This document shows, piece after piece, positions 7,322 through 15,200 of a stretch of DNA of 26,166 nt. The DNA is from an uncultured Candidatus Melainabacteria bacterium (lineage in GTDB: Bacteria; Cyanobacteriota; Vampirovibrionia; Gastranaerophilales; Gastranaerophilaceae): assembly GCA_934754735.1 (NCBI GenBank), contig CAKVJE010000017.1, positions 1 through 26,166 on the forward strand. Reading direction: 5' to 3'. Within the stretch, counting starts at the first letter, position 1, and every line of letters begins with the position of its first letter. The notes beneath the pieces are model-generated. The model did not search any database. It saw only the letters and a list, made by a program, of their open reading frames with translations, and was not told the DNA's origin. A program made the translations under genes and the position numbers.

Positions 7322-9211
7322 ATGAAAATTAACCCGATTAACAAAATTAATAATAAATGTATATTTCGCGCAAATGCATCAATTATGCAAAATAAAAATG
7401 AAAATTACCCTGAAAATAAGTTAGTAAAGGAGCTTGATAAGATGAGTATGATTAATAATGTTGGGCTTACAAAGAAAGATTATGAACTTAATCTTTCCCA
7501 CGAAGAACTTGAAAAAAGAACACATAAAGACTATTTAACTACTAAAAAAATGCTTGCAGTTGATGGGCCTGAGTATCTGGAATTGGCTGAAGGCGATAAG
7601 GAAGCGTTAAAGCATTTAGTTAAGGCAGCAGTTGTTTTGGATAAAATCAATATGCAATTGGATAACCCAAACAATTTGCCTTTCCAAGATTATTTAGAGA
7701 AAGAAATTGAAAAAGGTAATGAGGACGCTAAACTAACAAAAATTCTTTTTGATGCTCAAAAGGGTGTTTGCTCTCTGGACAGAGAAAGCAACATGATTGA
7801 ACTTGCTAAAGGGGTGTCAATGCGTGCAGGTAAAGGTGTTTACCCGCAAGATTTAGATAAAGAAGAATTTCATAAAATTTTGATTGAGATGCTTAAAAAC
7901 GGTAAAGTTGACGAAGTTGCAAAAATTTTGAACCAACGCTCTGTTGTAGAAAGAGTAGGCAATGAACTTGTTGCAACAGATTATGTAGATAAATTTAAAG
8001 ATGATTTTACTTATATGGCTTCAGAACTCGAAAAAGCATCTGAAACTTCTACAAATGCTGATTTTAATGAGTTCTTAAAACTTCAAGCAAAAGCGTTAAG
8101 AACAGCTGATCCTATGCTTGATGCTTATGCTGACAAAAAATGGGCAACTTTACAAGATACACCTTTGGAATTTACAATAACAAGAGAAAATTATTCGGAT
8201 GAATTAACAGAAACTGTTGTTGAAAATTCTGAATTAAAAGCTCTTTTGGACGAAAATGGTATTGTTCCTGTTGCAAAGGATTTTCTTGGAGGAAGAGTAG
8301 GAATTGTTAACAAAAAAGGCACTGATGCAATTCTCAATGTTAAAAAATTCTTGCCTCTAATGGCGCAAAATATGCCATTTAATGATGATTATATTCAAAA
8401 TATTTCGCCTGATAAAGAATCTAAACAAACTATGGTTGATGCGGATTTGGTTGCTGTTACAGGTGATGTTGGCGAATTTAGAGCAGGGATTACGCTTGCT
8501 GAAAACTTACCAAATGATGATAAACTTTCAATTCGTGAATTGGATGGCGGTAGAAGAAATGTTTATCATAGACAAATTCGTCTTATAACTTCTGAAGATG
8601 CTAAAGAAAAAATGAAAAAACGTTTGAATGCGACTTTGAATCCGAAATTGCATCAATTCTATAATGATGAAGCAGACCACTGGTTTACGGTAGGCCATGA
8701 AAACGGACATTCTCTCGGGCCAAAATCAGGTACAGAAGGCTTGGGTAAGTATAAATCAATTATAGAAGAAAATAAGGCAGATATGGTTTCTTTAGCAATG
8801 CTTGATGTTTTGACTGAAGCCGGCATGTATACGCCAGAACAAAGAAATCAAATTATTGTAACTTATGCTACTGATAATATGATGATGTCAAAACCAACTT
8901 TGAGCCAAGCACACAGAGTTCGCTCAGTTATGCAAAATTACTATTTCATAAAGGAAGGTGCAATAAAAATATCTCCAGAAGGAGTTCTTGATGTTGATAT
9001 CGAAAAAATGATTCCGACAGCAAGAAAAATGTTGGAAGAAATTATCCAAGTTCAGATGAAAGGTGATTTTTCAAAAGGCGAAAAATACGTAATGGATAAT
9101 TTTGTTTGGACTCCGGAGATGGAAAAAATGGCTGAAAATATTAAAACAGTTTCCAAAACGCTTAATGGAAAAGTTGAATCACCACTTGCTGATAAGTTAT
9201 TGAGTGAATAA
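7322..9211 (+). CDS. M49-like (dipeptidyl-peptidase III type) zinc metallopeptidase
   Basis: A 629-residue protein with a zincin motif H-E-N-G-H-S-L-G (ligands H459 and H463, base E460), followed ~20 residues later by E-E-N-K-A-D (third ligand near E482/E483). HExxH plus E-x-x-K-A-D resembles bacterial relatives of dipeptidyl peptidase III, where classical M49 enzymes use HExxGH plus EExxAD. The downstream helical region (Q-A-H-R-V-R-S-V-M-Q-N-Y, then K-E-G-A-I) also fits that fold. An intracellular peptidase role is inferred; the substrate is unknown. No signal peptide is seen. Residues 1-25 carry a tag with I-F-R-A-N, like the F-H-A-K of the DUF2023 protein at 21204-21635. Start choice is uncertain: the ATG at 7322 has no ribosome-binding site, while the ATG at 7442 has AAAGGAG with a 9-nt gap and would give 589 residues. 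It has its own terminator. Confidence 0.7.
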   Translation: MKINPINKINNKCIFRANASIMQNKNENYPENKLVKELDKMSMINNVGLTKKDYELNLSHEELEKRTHKDYLTTKKMLAVDGPEYLELAEGDKEALKHLVKAAVVLDKINMQLDNPNNLPFQDYLEKEIEKGNEDAKLTKILFDAQKGVCSLDRESNMIELAKGVSMRAGKGVYPQDLDKEEFHKILIEMLKNGKVDEVAKILNQRSVVERVGNELVATDYVDKFKDDFTYMASELEKASETSTNADFNEFLKLQAKALRTADPMLDAYADKKWATLQDTPLEFTITRENYSDELTETVVENSELKALLDENGIVPVAKDFLGGRVGIVNKKGTDAILNVKKFLPLMAQNMPFNDDYIQNISPDKESKQTMVDADLVAVTGDVGEFRAGITLAENLPNDDKLSIRELDGGRRNVYHRQIRLITSEDAKEKMKKRLNATLNPKLHQFYNDEADHWFTVGHENGHSLGPKSGTEGLGKYKSIIEENKADMVSLAMLDVLTEAGMYTPEQRNQIIVTYATDNMMMSKPTLSQAHRVRSVMQNYYFIKEGAIKISPEGVLDVDIEKMIPTARKMLEEIIQVQMKGDFSKGEKYVMDNFVWTPEMEKMAENIKTVSKTLNGKVESPLADKLLSE

Positions 9212-9229
9212 ATGTTATTTTTATATATG

Positions 9230-9269
9230 GGGTGGGAAAAGCGATAGCGATTCCCACCCTTGCTTTTTT
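9230..9269 (+). terminator. Intrinsic terminator of the metallopeptidase gene
   Basis: GGGTGGGAA and TTCCCACCC form a perfect 9-bp stem around a 12-nt loop (AAGCGATAGCGA). A run of seven T follows at 9263-9269. It begins 18 bp after the stop codon. Confidence 0.88.
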
Positions 9270-9284
9270 TGTTTAAAGAATGTT

Positions 9285-9359
9285 CCCTCTCCAAGGGGGA
9301 GGGTAGTAGTTGAGCTTGAGACTGTGTCGAAAGTTACAACTACGGGTTGGGGTATTATT
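9285..9359. repeat. GC-block repeat module with a different palindromic insert
   Basis: CCCTCTCCAAGGGGGAGGG on the left and GGGTTGGGGTATTATTA on the right match the trailing block of the array at 4010-4053. Between them is a ~40-bp insert bounded by GTAGTTG and CAACTAC. A third, degenerate, reverse-oriented copy of the block lies at 20147-20172. Confidence 0.55.
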
Positions 9360-9504
9360 AATTATTTTGTTCCAACTAAAACTGGACGCTATTCGCGCCG
9401 CGAGCGTTTTTTAGCGAGCGTGAAAGTGCAAGCTCTGCTTGCAACATCCATTTGAGCCACAACCGTAAGGTTGTAGGAAACTATGACGTGATTTTTCTTT
9501 TTTG

Positions 9505-9549
9505 CTTACTTTTTTCTTTTTATATCGCAACAAAAAAGAAAAAAGTAAG
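9505..9549. repeat. Perfect 17-bp hairpin
   Basis: CTTACTTTTTTCTTTTT and AAAAAGAAAAAAGTAAG pair perfectly across an 11-nt loop. The arm resembles the AAAAAGTAGG/AAAAAGTAACC lead-ins of the 3901-4443 array. It lies inside the 9395-9796 element. Confidence 0.6.
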
Positions 9550-9613
9550 AAGTATTTTGAAATAAAAAAAGTTTGAAAATGTCCTTTTCTTTCTCTTTAT
9601 TTGCGAGGTAGAG

Positions 9614-9668
9614 ATTTTTCACTTCACTTCCAAATCCGTAAGTATATCTACAAGCCGAAAGCATTTAC
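9614..9668. repeat. Degenerate copy of the 60-bp palindromic element (element B)
   Basis: The left end TTTTTCACTTCACTTCC and the core GTAAGTATATCTACAAGC match elements at 4368-4427 and 9916-9975, with the core looking inverted relative to theirs. The right arm is poorly conserved. It sits between two purine/pyrimidine-rich arms (TTTTCTTTCTCTTT on the left, AAAGAAAGAGAAAA on the right). Confidence 0.4.
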
Positions 9669-9833
9669 CCCAGAAAAGAACCAAAAGAAAGAGAAAACAC
9701 GCAATAGTTTTCTACGCTCTTACGAGCGTTTTATAAAATGGCTGATTAGCAAGCAAAGCTTGCACTCTAACGCTCGCTAAAAAACGCTCGCGGCGCTGTT
9801 GACGTTCATAAAGATAAAAAGATAATAGTTATT

Positions 9834-9884
9834 AAAAAGCTGGATTTCTCGGTGCTAATCGCACCTCAAAATGACGCCTAGTCG
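9834..9884. repeat. AAAAAGCTGGATT repeat with GGTGC-TAATC-GCACC hairpin
   Basis: The sequence AAAAAGCTGGATT, then the hairpin GGTGC/TAATC/GCACC (9851-9865), then AATGAC and GCCTAG. A second copy at 20221-20262 has the same loop TAATC with a different but still complementary stem. The reverse complement of 9857-9881 recurs, with one base missing, at 20279-20302. Confidence 0.55.
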
Positions 9885-9899
9885 GTAGTCTCACGCCTT

Positions 9900-9990
9900 G
9901 TCATTGCGAAGGTGATTTTACACTTCACTTCCTTATTAGTAGTGATACTTACAAGCGGAGAAGTTTATTGTAAAATGAAGCAATCCATTT
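9900..9990. mobile_element. 60-bp palindromic element C (9916-9975) inside a GTCATTGCGAAGG...GAAGCAATCC repeat
   Basis: GTCATTGCGAAGG (9900-9912) and GAAGCAATCC form the outer arms of an intergenic repeat of a kind seen in many bacteria. Its loop is filled by TTTTACACTTCACTTCC ... GAAGTTTATTGTAAAA, a 60-bp copy of the element at 4368-4427, with the core AGTAGTGATACTTACAAGC. Confidence 0.55.
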
Positions 9991-10112
9991 TGGCTAAATA
10001 TATAAGTTATAATTTCTACCTAATTTCTGTTAAAATATGTTTCCAAACGGTTACAAATAATTTTTATAAATTAGCTTTTGTGATAAGATTTGGGTAAAGG
10101 AAATGTAAATTT

Positions 10113-11192
10113 ATGGATATAAAAAAAATATTATTTAGAACAAATTCAATAGATGTTGAAAAAGCTTTACCTGATGCGCTTGTTTTATGCGGAAAAGACG
10201 GTAAAATTCAGTGGGTGAATGATGCAGCTGCAGAGATTTTTGAAACTTCAAAAATGCATCTTCTTACATCTAATATAAGTGATTTTATAGAAAATCCGAT
10301 GAACTTAATTTCAAGCTCTGTTATAATGCACAAGCCTGTTATTACAAAGTTTGCAGGTAAAGAAATATATTTTGACATGACAGTAAAAGAAATTGCGGAA
10401 GGCTATGTGCTTGATTTTCGTGATGCGGTACAAAATTCTGCAATCGCTCAAGATGATAAAACAGAAGAAATTAATCGAGAAAAAAATAATTTCTTACTGA
10501 AACTTGCTAATGATTTGAAATCACCAATACAATCTATTGTTGGTTTTTCTCAAGCTATGGCAGATGGTTTGGGCGGTGAAATGAGTGAACAGCAAGAAAA
10601 ATACATAAGAATTATTAATAAAAATTCATCTGAATTAATGTATTTTGTAGGTAAACTTTTGGAGCTTTCTCAAACTGAATCGGCTTTGAAAGAACCGGAT
10701 AAGAAGATGTTAGACGTTTTAGCTTTAGTAAATTCTGTAGTTAGATTTAATGAACAGTTGTATAAAGATAAAGATGTAAAAATTGTTATAAAATCAGAAG
10801 ATGAATTTAAGAAAACTATTTCTACTGATGAAGAAATTTTGAAAAATATTTTGCAAGATATTTTAGAAATTATTTTGAAATCAGTTGACATGGGCGAAGT
10901 TGGAATTATATTATCAAATCCGGATGATGAATTTATTTCTTCAAAGAATTTAGCACCGGCTCAATATACCATGATTTCGCTCTCAACAAGTGCATTATTA
11001 CTTTCAGAAAATGATTTGGAATGCATGTTTGATCCGTATACAATTTTAGATTCTACAAATAGAAAGAATGTATTAAGAGCAATTGTTTTAGCTAGCGTAA
11101 AAAATCTTGTTCAGTCATTAAACGGTATTGTTTGGGTTGAATCTCAAATATTGAAAAATACAAGTTTTAATATTATAATTCCTTCTAATTAA
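10113..11192 (+). CDS. Degenerate PAS / histidine-kinase-like protein (pseudokinase)
   Basis: A 359-residue soluble protein with no membrane segment. Residues ~15-105 look like a PAS sensor (P-D-A-L-V-L-C, G-K-I-Q-W-V-N-D-A-A-A-E-I-F). Residues ~120-190 resemble a HisKA dimerisation helix pair, and ~200-359 a HATPase shell. The H-box reads L-A-N-D-L-K-S-P where kinases read M-S-H-E-L-R-T-P, so the phosphoacceptor His is Asn133. In the N-box region L-Q-D-I-L-E-I-I-L-K the invariant Asn is Ile253. The D-x-G-x-G and later Gly-rich ATP-lid motifs are absent, although the closing strand I-V-W-V-E-S persists. It therefore probably senses or scaffolds rather than phosphorylating. The intact frame and normal composition argue against a decaying gene. 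It lies 18 bp before an ABC ATPase gene, likely in one operon with the AsmA-like gene. The ribosome-binding site is weak (AAAGGA, long gap). Confidence 0.7.
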   Translation: MDIKKILFRTNSIDVEKALPDALVLCGKDGKIQWVNDAAAEIFETSKMHLLTSNISDFIENPMNLISSSVIMHKPVITKFAGKEIYFDMTVKEIAEGYVLDFRDAVQNSAIAQDDKTEEINREKNNFLLKLANDLKSPIQSIVGFSQAMADGLGGEMSEQQEKYIRIINKNSSELMYFVGKLLELSQTESALKEPDKKMLDVLALVNSVVRFNEQLYKDKDVKIVIKSEDEFKKTISTDEEILKNILQDILEIILKSVDMGEVGIILSNPDDEFISSKNLAPAQYTMISLSTSALLLSENDLECMFDPYTILDSTNRKNVLRAIVLASVKNLVQSLNGIVWVESQILKNTSFNIIIPSN

Positions 11193-11210
11193 GGAGTTTA
11201 TGGAGTAGGG

Positions 11211-12239
11211 ATGAGCAGTGTTGTTTTAAAAAATCTTGTCAAAAGTTATGATGGCAAGAAAAATATAATAGATAATATTAATCTGGAAATAAAAGATAAA
11301 GAATTTATTGTGCTTGTAGGTTCTTCCGGTTGTGGAAAGTCTACGATTTTGCGTTTGATTTCAGGGTTAGAAGATATTACATCAGGTGAAATCCTTATTG
11401 ACGACAAGGTTGTAAATAATGTTCATCCAAAAGATAGAGATATAGCTTTCGTATTTCAAAGTTACGCATTGTATCCACACATGAGCGTATATGACAATAT
11501 TGCGTTTGGTTTAAAAATGCGCAAATACGATAAGAAAACGATTGATGCAAAGGTTAGAGAAGTTGCCGACTCACTTAATTTAACAGAACTTTTAAATCGC
11601 AAACCGAAACAGCTTTCAGGCGGTCAAAGACAGCGTGTAGCATTAGGCCGTGCGATTGTGAGAAATCCGAAAGTCTTTTTAATGGATGAGCCATTATCGA
11701 ATTTGGATGCCAATTTGAGAGTTCACATGCGCTCTGAAATTAAGCGGTTGCACCAAAAATTAAAAACCACATTTATTTATGTAACTCATGACCAGACAGA
11801 GGCTTTAACAATGGGTGATAGAATCGTTGTTTTAGATAAAGGTAAAATCCAACAAGCCGACACACCGGAAGTTATTTATAATCAGCCAAAAAATAAGTTT
11901 GTTGCAGGGTTCATAGGCCAAATGAATTTTGTTGATACAGTTGTTCATAACGGATATTTTGAAATAGAAGGACATGGTTTTAAAAGTGATAAAAATATTG
12001 AAGGCGAAGTAACTGTTGCAATTCGTGCAGAAAAAATGATAGCAGGTGATGTTTCAATAAAAGTTAAGCCTGAAATTATTGAAATGACCGGCGGTGAAAG
12101 AATTGTTTATTTTAATCTTAATGGAAGCAAATGTTCTGCAAGAGTTCCATTGGATTATCCGATAGGTGAAAAAATAGAATTAAAAATTTCAGTAAAAGAC
12201 ATGTATTTCTTTAATAAAGAAAGCGGAGATGTAATATAA
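11211..12239 (+). CDS. ABC transporter ATP-binding protein, MalK/UgpC/MsmX type
   Basis: A 342-residue ATPase with a complete catalytic set: Walker A G-S-S-G-C-G-K-S-T (residues 37-45), Q-loop F-Q-S-Y-A-L-Y-P-H-M, signature L-S-G-G-Q-R-Q-R-V-A-L-G-R-A, Walker B V-F-L-M-D-E-P-L-S-N-L-D and switch T-H-D-Q. A C-terminal TOBE/OB regulatory region (~240-342) places it in the carbohydrate-import CUT1 family that includes MalK, UgpC and MsmX. No permease or binding-protein genes are nearby, so it may be a shared ATPase energising several sugar importers, as MsmX does in Bacillus; this is inference. The ATG has GGAG with a 5-nt gap. It lies 18 bp after the pseudokinase gene and 1 bp before the AsmA-like gene, so the three are likely co-transcribed. 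Confidence 0.88.
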   Translation: MSSVVLKNLVKSYDGKKNIIDNINLEIKDKEFIVLVGSSGCGKSTILRLISGLEDITSGEILIDDKVVNNVHPKDRDIAFVFQSYALYPHMSVYDNIAFGLKMRKYDKKTIDAKVREVADSLNLTELLNRKPKQLSGGQRQRVALGRAIVRNPKVFLMDEPLSNLDANLRVHMRSEIKRLHQKLKTTFIYVTHDQTEALTMGDRIVVLDKGKIQQADTPEVIYNQPKNKFVAGFIGQMNFVDTVVHNGYFEIEGHGFKSDKNIEGEVTVAIRAEKMIAGDVSIKVKPEIIEMTGGERIVYFNLNGSKCSARVPLDYPIGEKIELKISVKDMYFFNKESGDVI

Positions 12240-12240
12240 G

Positions 12241-15200
12241 ATGAAAAAGTATAAGAATTATATAATTATAGCGCTTGCTGTAATCGCGTTTTGTGTTTCA
12301 ATTTGTTTTGTGCCGATTGATGCAACCAGATTTATTCCTGCAATAGAATCTCAAGTTACAAAAGATTTAGGAATAAAAATTCATATAGAAAAATTAATTT
12401 TGCGCTTTGGACCTTCTCTAAAGGTTAAAGCACCTGTAATGCACATGATGTATGAAGACGGACAAAAATTTGGGCAGTTTGATAATGTAAAATTCTTTAT
12501 ACCTTGGTCATCGTTGTTTAAAAATGATGTCATTGTAAAACGCCTTTATGCAGATAAATTAATCGTTAAAGTAAAATCTAATGATAAATACTTACCGGCG
12601 GTTGTTGAAAAATTGAATGCAAAAGATTTTAATGAAACTCCTGATGTTACTTTAAAATCTTATAGTGTTTGTTATTATGATAAAGACTTAGAAAAACATT
12701 TCAAAGTTGTCGGTTCCGGCTTAAATCTAGCAAAACTTGTGAATTACAAAAATTTGAGTGTTAAAACAATTGGTGAATTCTTTATTAATGATAAAAAATA
12801 TATTTCTTACGATGTTTCAATTGTTCCTAATATTGAAATTGCAGAAAAGAAAAGTTTTAATATAAATGAGTTTGTAGAACAAATGGAAGCTCTTGATTTT
12901 CATTCTGATATAATTGCGGATTTGAAACTTTATAAGAGTTTAACCGGTGAAACTCAGATTTCAGGCTTGGTTAACATTGATAATATTTCTGTGCTTGATC
13001 CTAAGAAGAAAACGCCAAAAAGTTTTATATATTTAACTTTCCTTGGCGACAAAATCGGAGTTTTATCTAATATTTACGCTTCTGTTGATAAAAAAGTTTA
13101 TATTGATGGTGTTGTAAATAATTCTAAAAAGCCTTCTGTTGATTTGAAGGTTAAGACTGATGAAATTAAACTTGCGGATTTATATCAAAAAGTTAAAATA
13201 CTTGCTGATTTTTCAAAATTTAAAGATATAAAATCGCTTGATGGTACTTTGAAGGCAGATTTTAGTATCAAAGGCGATTTGAACAAGATTAAATCTGCAG
13301 GTTTCTTAAAGGTTAATAATGCAGTAGTTAAAGCAAACGGGCTTGATATAAATAAAATTAATGCTGATATAGATTTTTCAAACAATGTCATAAATATTGT
13401 TAATGCTGTAGGGTATGTTAATAACGCGCCAATCATGGCAAAAGGTAAGATTGACAAAAATCTTGATATTGAACTTTTGATGAATAAGGTTGAACTTAAA
13501 CATCTTTGTCCTGTAGAATTTGGTATAAAAAACGGTATCGCATCGCTTGTTGCAAATTTAACGGGAACGTTAGAAAATCCGATACATAAAGAAAATTTAC
13601 AGATAGAAAACTTTAATGCGCAAAATAAAGATGGTAATTTATCATTTGCGACTTTAAAAATTGATACTAACAAAAATAATATTGCTTATATAAACAATTT
13701 GGCATTGAAACCAAAAACTACAGAAGCAATTAAACTACCTCTTTTAAAACTTTATATTGAAAGAGATACAATTAAAGTTCCTGAAACAAATATCTTCATG
13801 CCAAATTCAAAAATGACTGCAAAGGCAGAAATAACTAACTATAATTCTAATGATTTGACATTTAGTGCTGTTGTAAACGGATTTATAAATTCAAGAGATT
13901 TAAAAGCTCCTGTTCAGTATGCGGCTGTTTATCCTGTTAAATTTGCAGTAAATGGCAATCGCGATACACAAAATATTATGGCGCAAGTTTTGATGGACAA
14001 AGCATTTATTCTTGACGAACCGTCTTTAATCAACTTTGTTTCAAAATTAGAAAATAACACACTAAAGATTGAAGATTTGTCTGTTTCATCATTCAATGGC
14101 AAGCTTTCAAGTGATTTTAAGGCGAACTTAAAAGGTCAAAAGAAAGTTATAATATCAGGCAATGTTGAAAATCCACAAAATGCTGTATTTAAAAATGTTA
14201 GAGTATTTATTCCGCAACAATTGAATATAACTTTTATGGATAATGTTGCTCAATTAAAAGGTGATGTTTTTGTAAACGGTAAATTCAATAAGCCTGAAAT
14301 TGTTGGTCAAATTACAGTGCAGAACTTTATTAACCAGTTCTTGCAACTCGGCGCAACAAATATGACTGTTGATTTTAACAAAAATATTGCGGTCGTAAAT
14401 GCACCAACTGTTAAAATTGGCGATTCTTCAATGGGAATAAATTCAACGATTTCAACTGATATTTCAAAAGAATTGTATGTAAAAAATATTAGTGTTAAAT
14501 CAAAATATATGAATACTGATACGCTTTTAATGTACAAAGACACTCCTATTGCAAAAGCTTTACCACTTAACGTCAATGAAGGTAAATTCTATTCAGAAAA
14601 AGCCCTTGCAACAATTTATAATTCGCCGCTTTATTTATCAGCATTGAATGCGGATTTTAAATTACAAAATAATAAGTTAGAATTGAAAAATATTTCATCA
14701 GAAATTTTTAATGGTAAACTAGCTGGTAATATAGATTTCAATTTGAAAGATGAAAACTTCAATTCAAAAATCCAAGCAAGGGGCGTTAGCGCAGCACCAA
14801 TTTTTGATATTGTTTCAACAAGAAAAGATACAATAAGCGGTGTTATGGATTTTGATGCTAATATGCAGGGTAATTTAAGTTCTAAAAAATCGCTAGATGG
14901 TGATTTGAAGTTTATTATTCATAATGGCAGAATGGGAACTTTAGGAAAATTAGAACATTTGTTATATGCTCAAAACGTTATCGCTGATAGCATGCTCAGA
15001 ACTTCTTTGAGCGTCGTAACTAAGGCTGTAACGCTTAAAGATACAGGCTTGTTCAAATACTTGAGAGGCGATATCACAATGAAAAACGGTATAGCAAACG
15101 TTAAAATGCTTCAATCTCAAGGTCCTTTAATGACATTGTTTATCAAAGGTCAATATAATCCTGTTACAGATTACGCAAAACTTGTTGTTCTTGGAAGATT

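Larger units (their letters stand above)
9395..9796. mobile_element. 402-bp non-coding element with 48-bp terminal inverted repeats
   Basis: Bases 9395-9442 and 9749-9796 are inverted copies matching at 45 of 48 positions, with the outer 27 identical; the arms start GCGCCGCGAGCG. The ends are GC-rich in an AT-rich genome. The interior contains a perfect 17-bp hairpin (9505-9549), a degenerate copy of the 60-bp palindromic element (9614-9668) and a small hairpin ACGCTC/GAGCGT (9714-9729), but no credible reading frame. It looks like a MITE-like or decayed element. No clear target-site duplication is visible. Confidence 0.55.

Noticed and set aside
9204..9455. Plus-strand reading frame of 83 codons after the metallopeptidase gene
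   Set aside because: It overlaps the terminator 9230-9269 and repeat modules and has no ribosome-binding site.
9912..10097. Plus-strand reading frame of 61 codons before the pseudokinase
   Set aside because: Its first third is the 60-bp palindromic element, and it lacks a ribosome-binding site and any recognisable motif.
9212..10112. tRNA or other standard RNA gene in the 900-bp gap
   Set aside because: No T-loop consensus (GTTCGAATC-like) or cloverleaf could be found on either strand; the hairpins belong to repeat modules.
13185..13673. 162-codon antisense frame inside the AsmA-like gene
   Set aside because: It is a shadow of the strongly supported plus-strand gene, Ser/Phe/Ile-rich as expected for the complement of Lys/Asn/Glu codons, with no ribosome-binding site.
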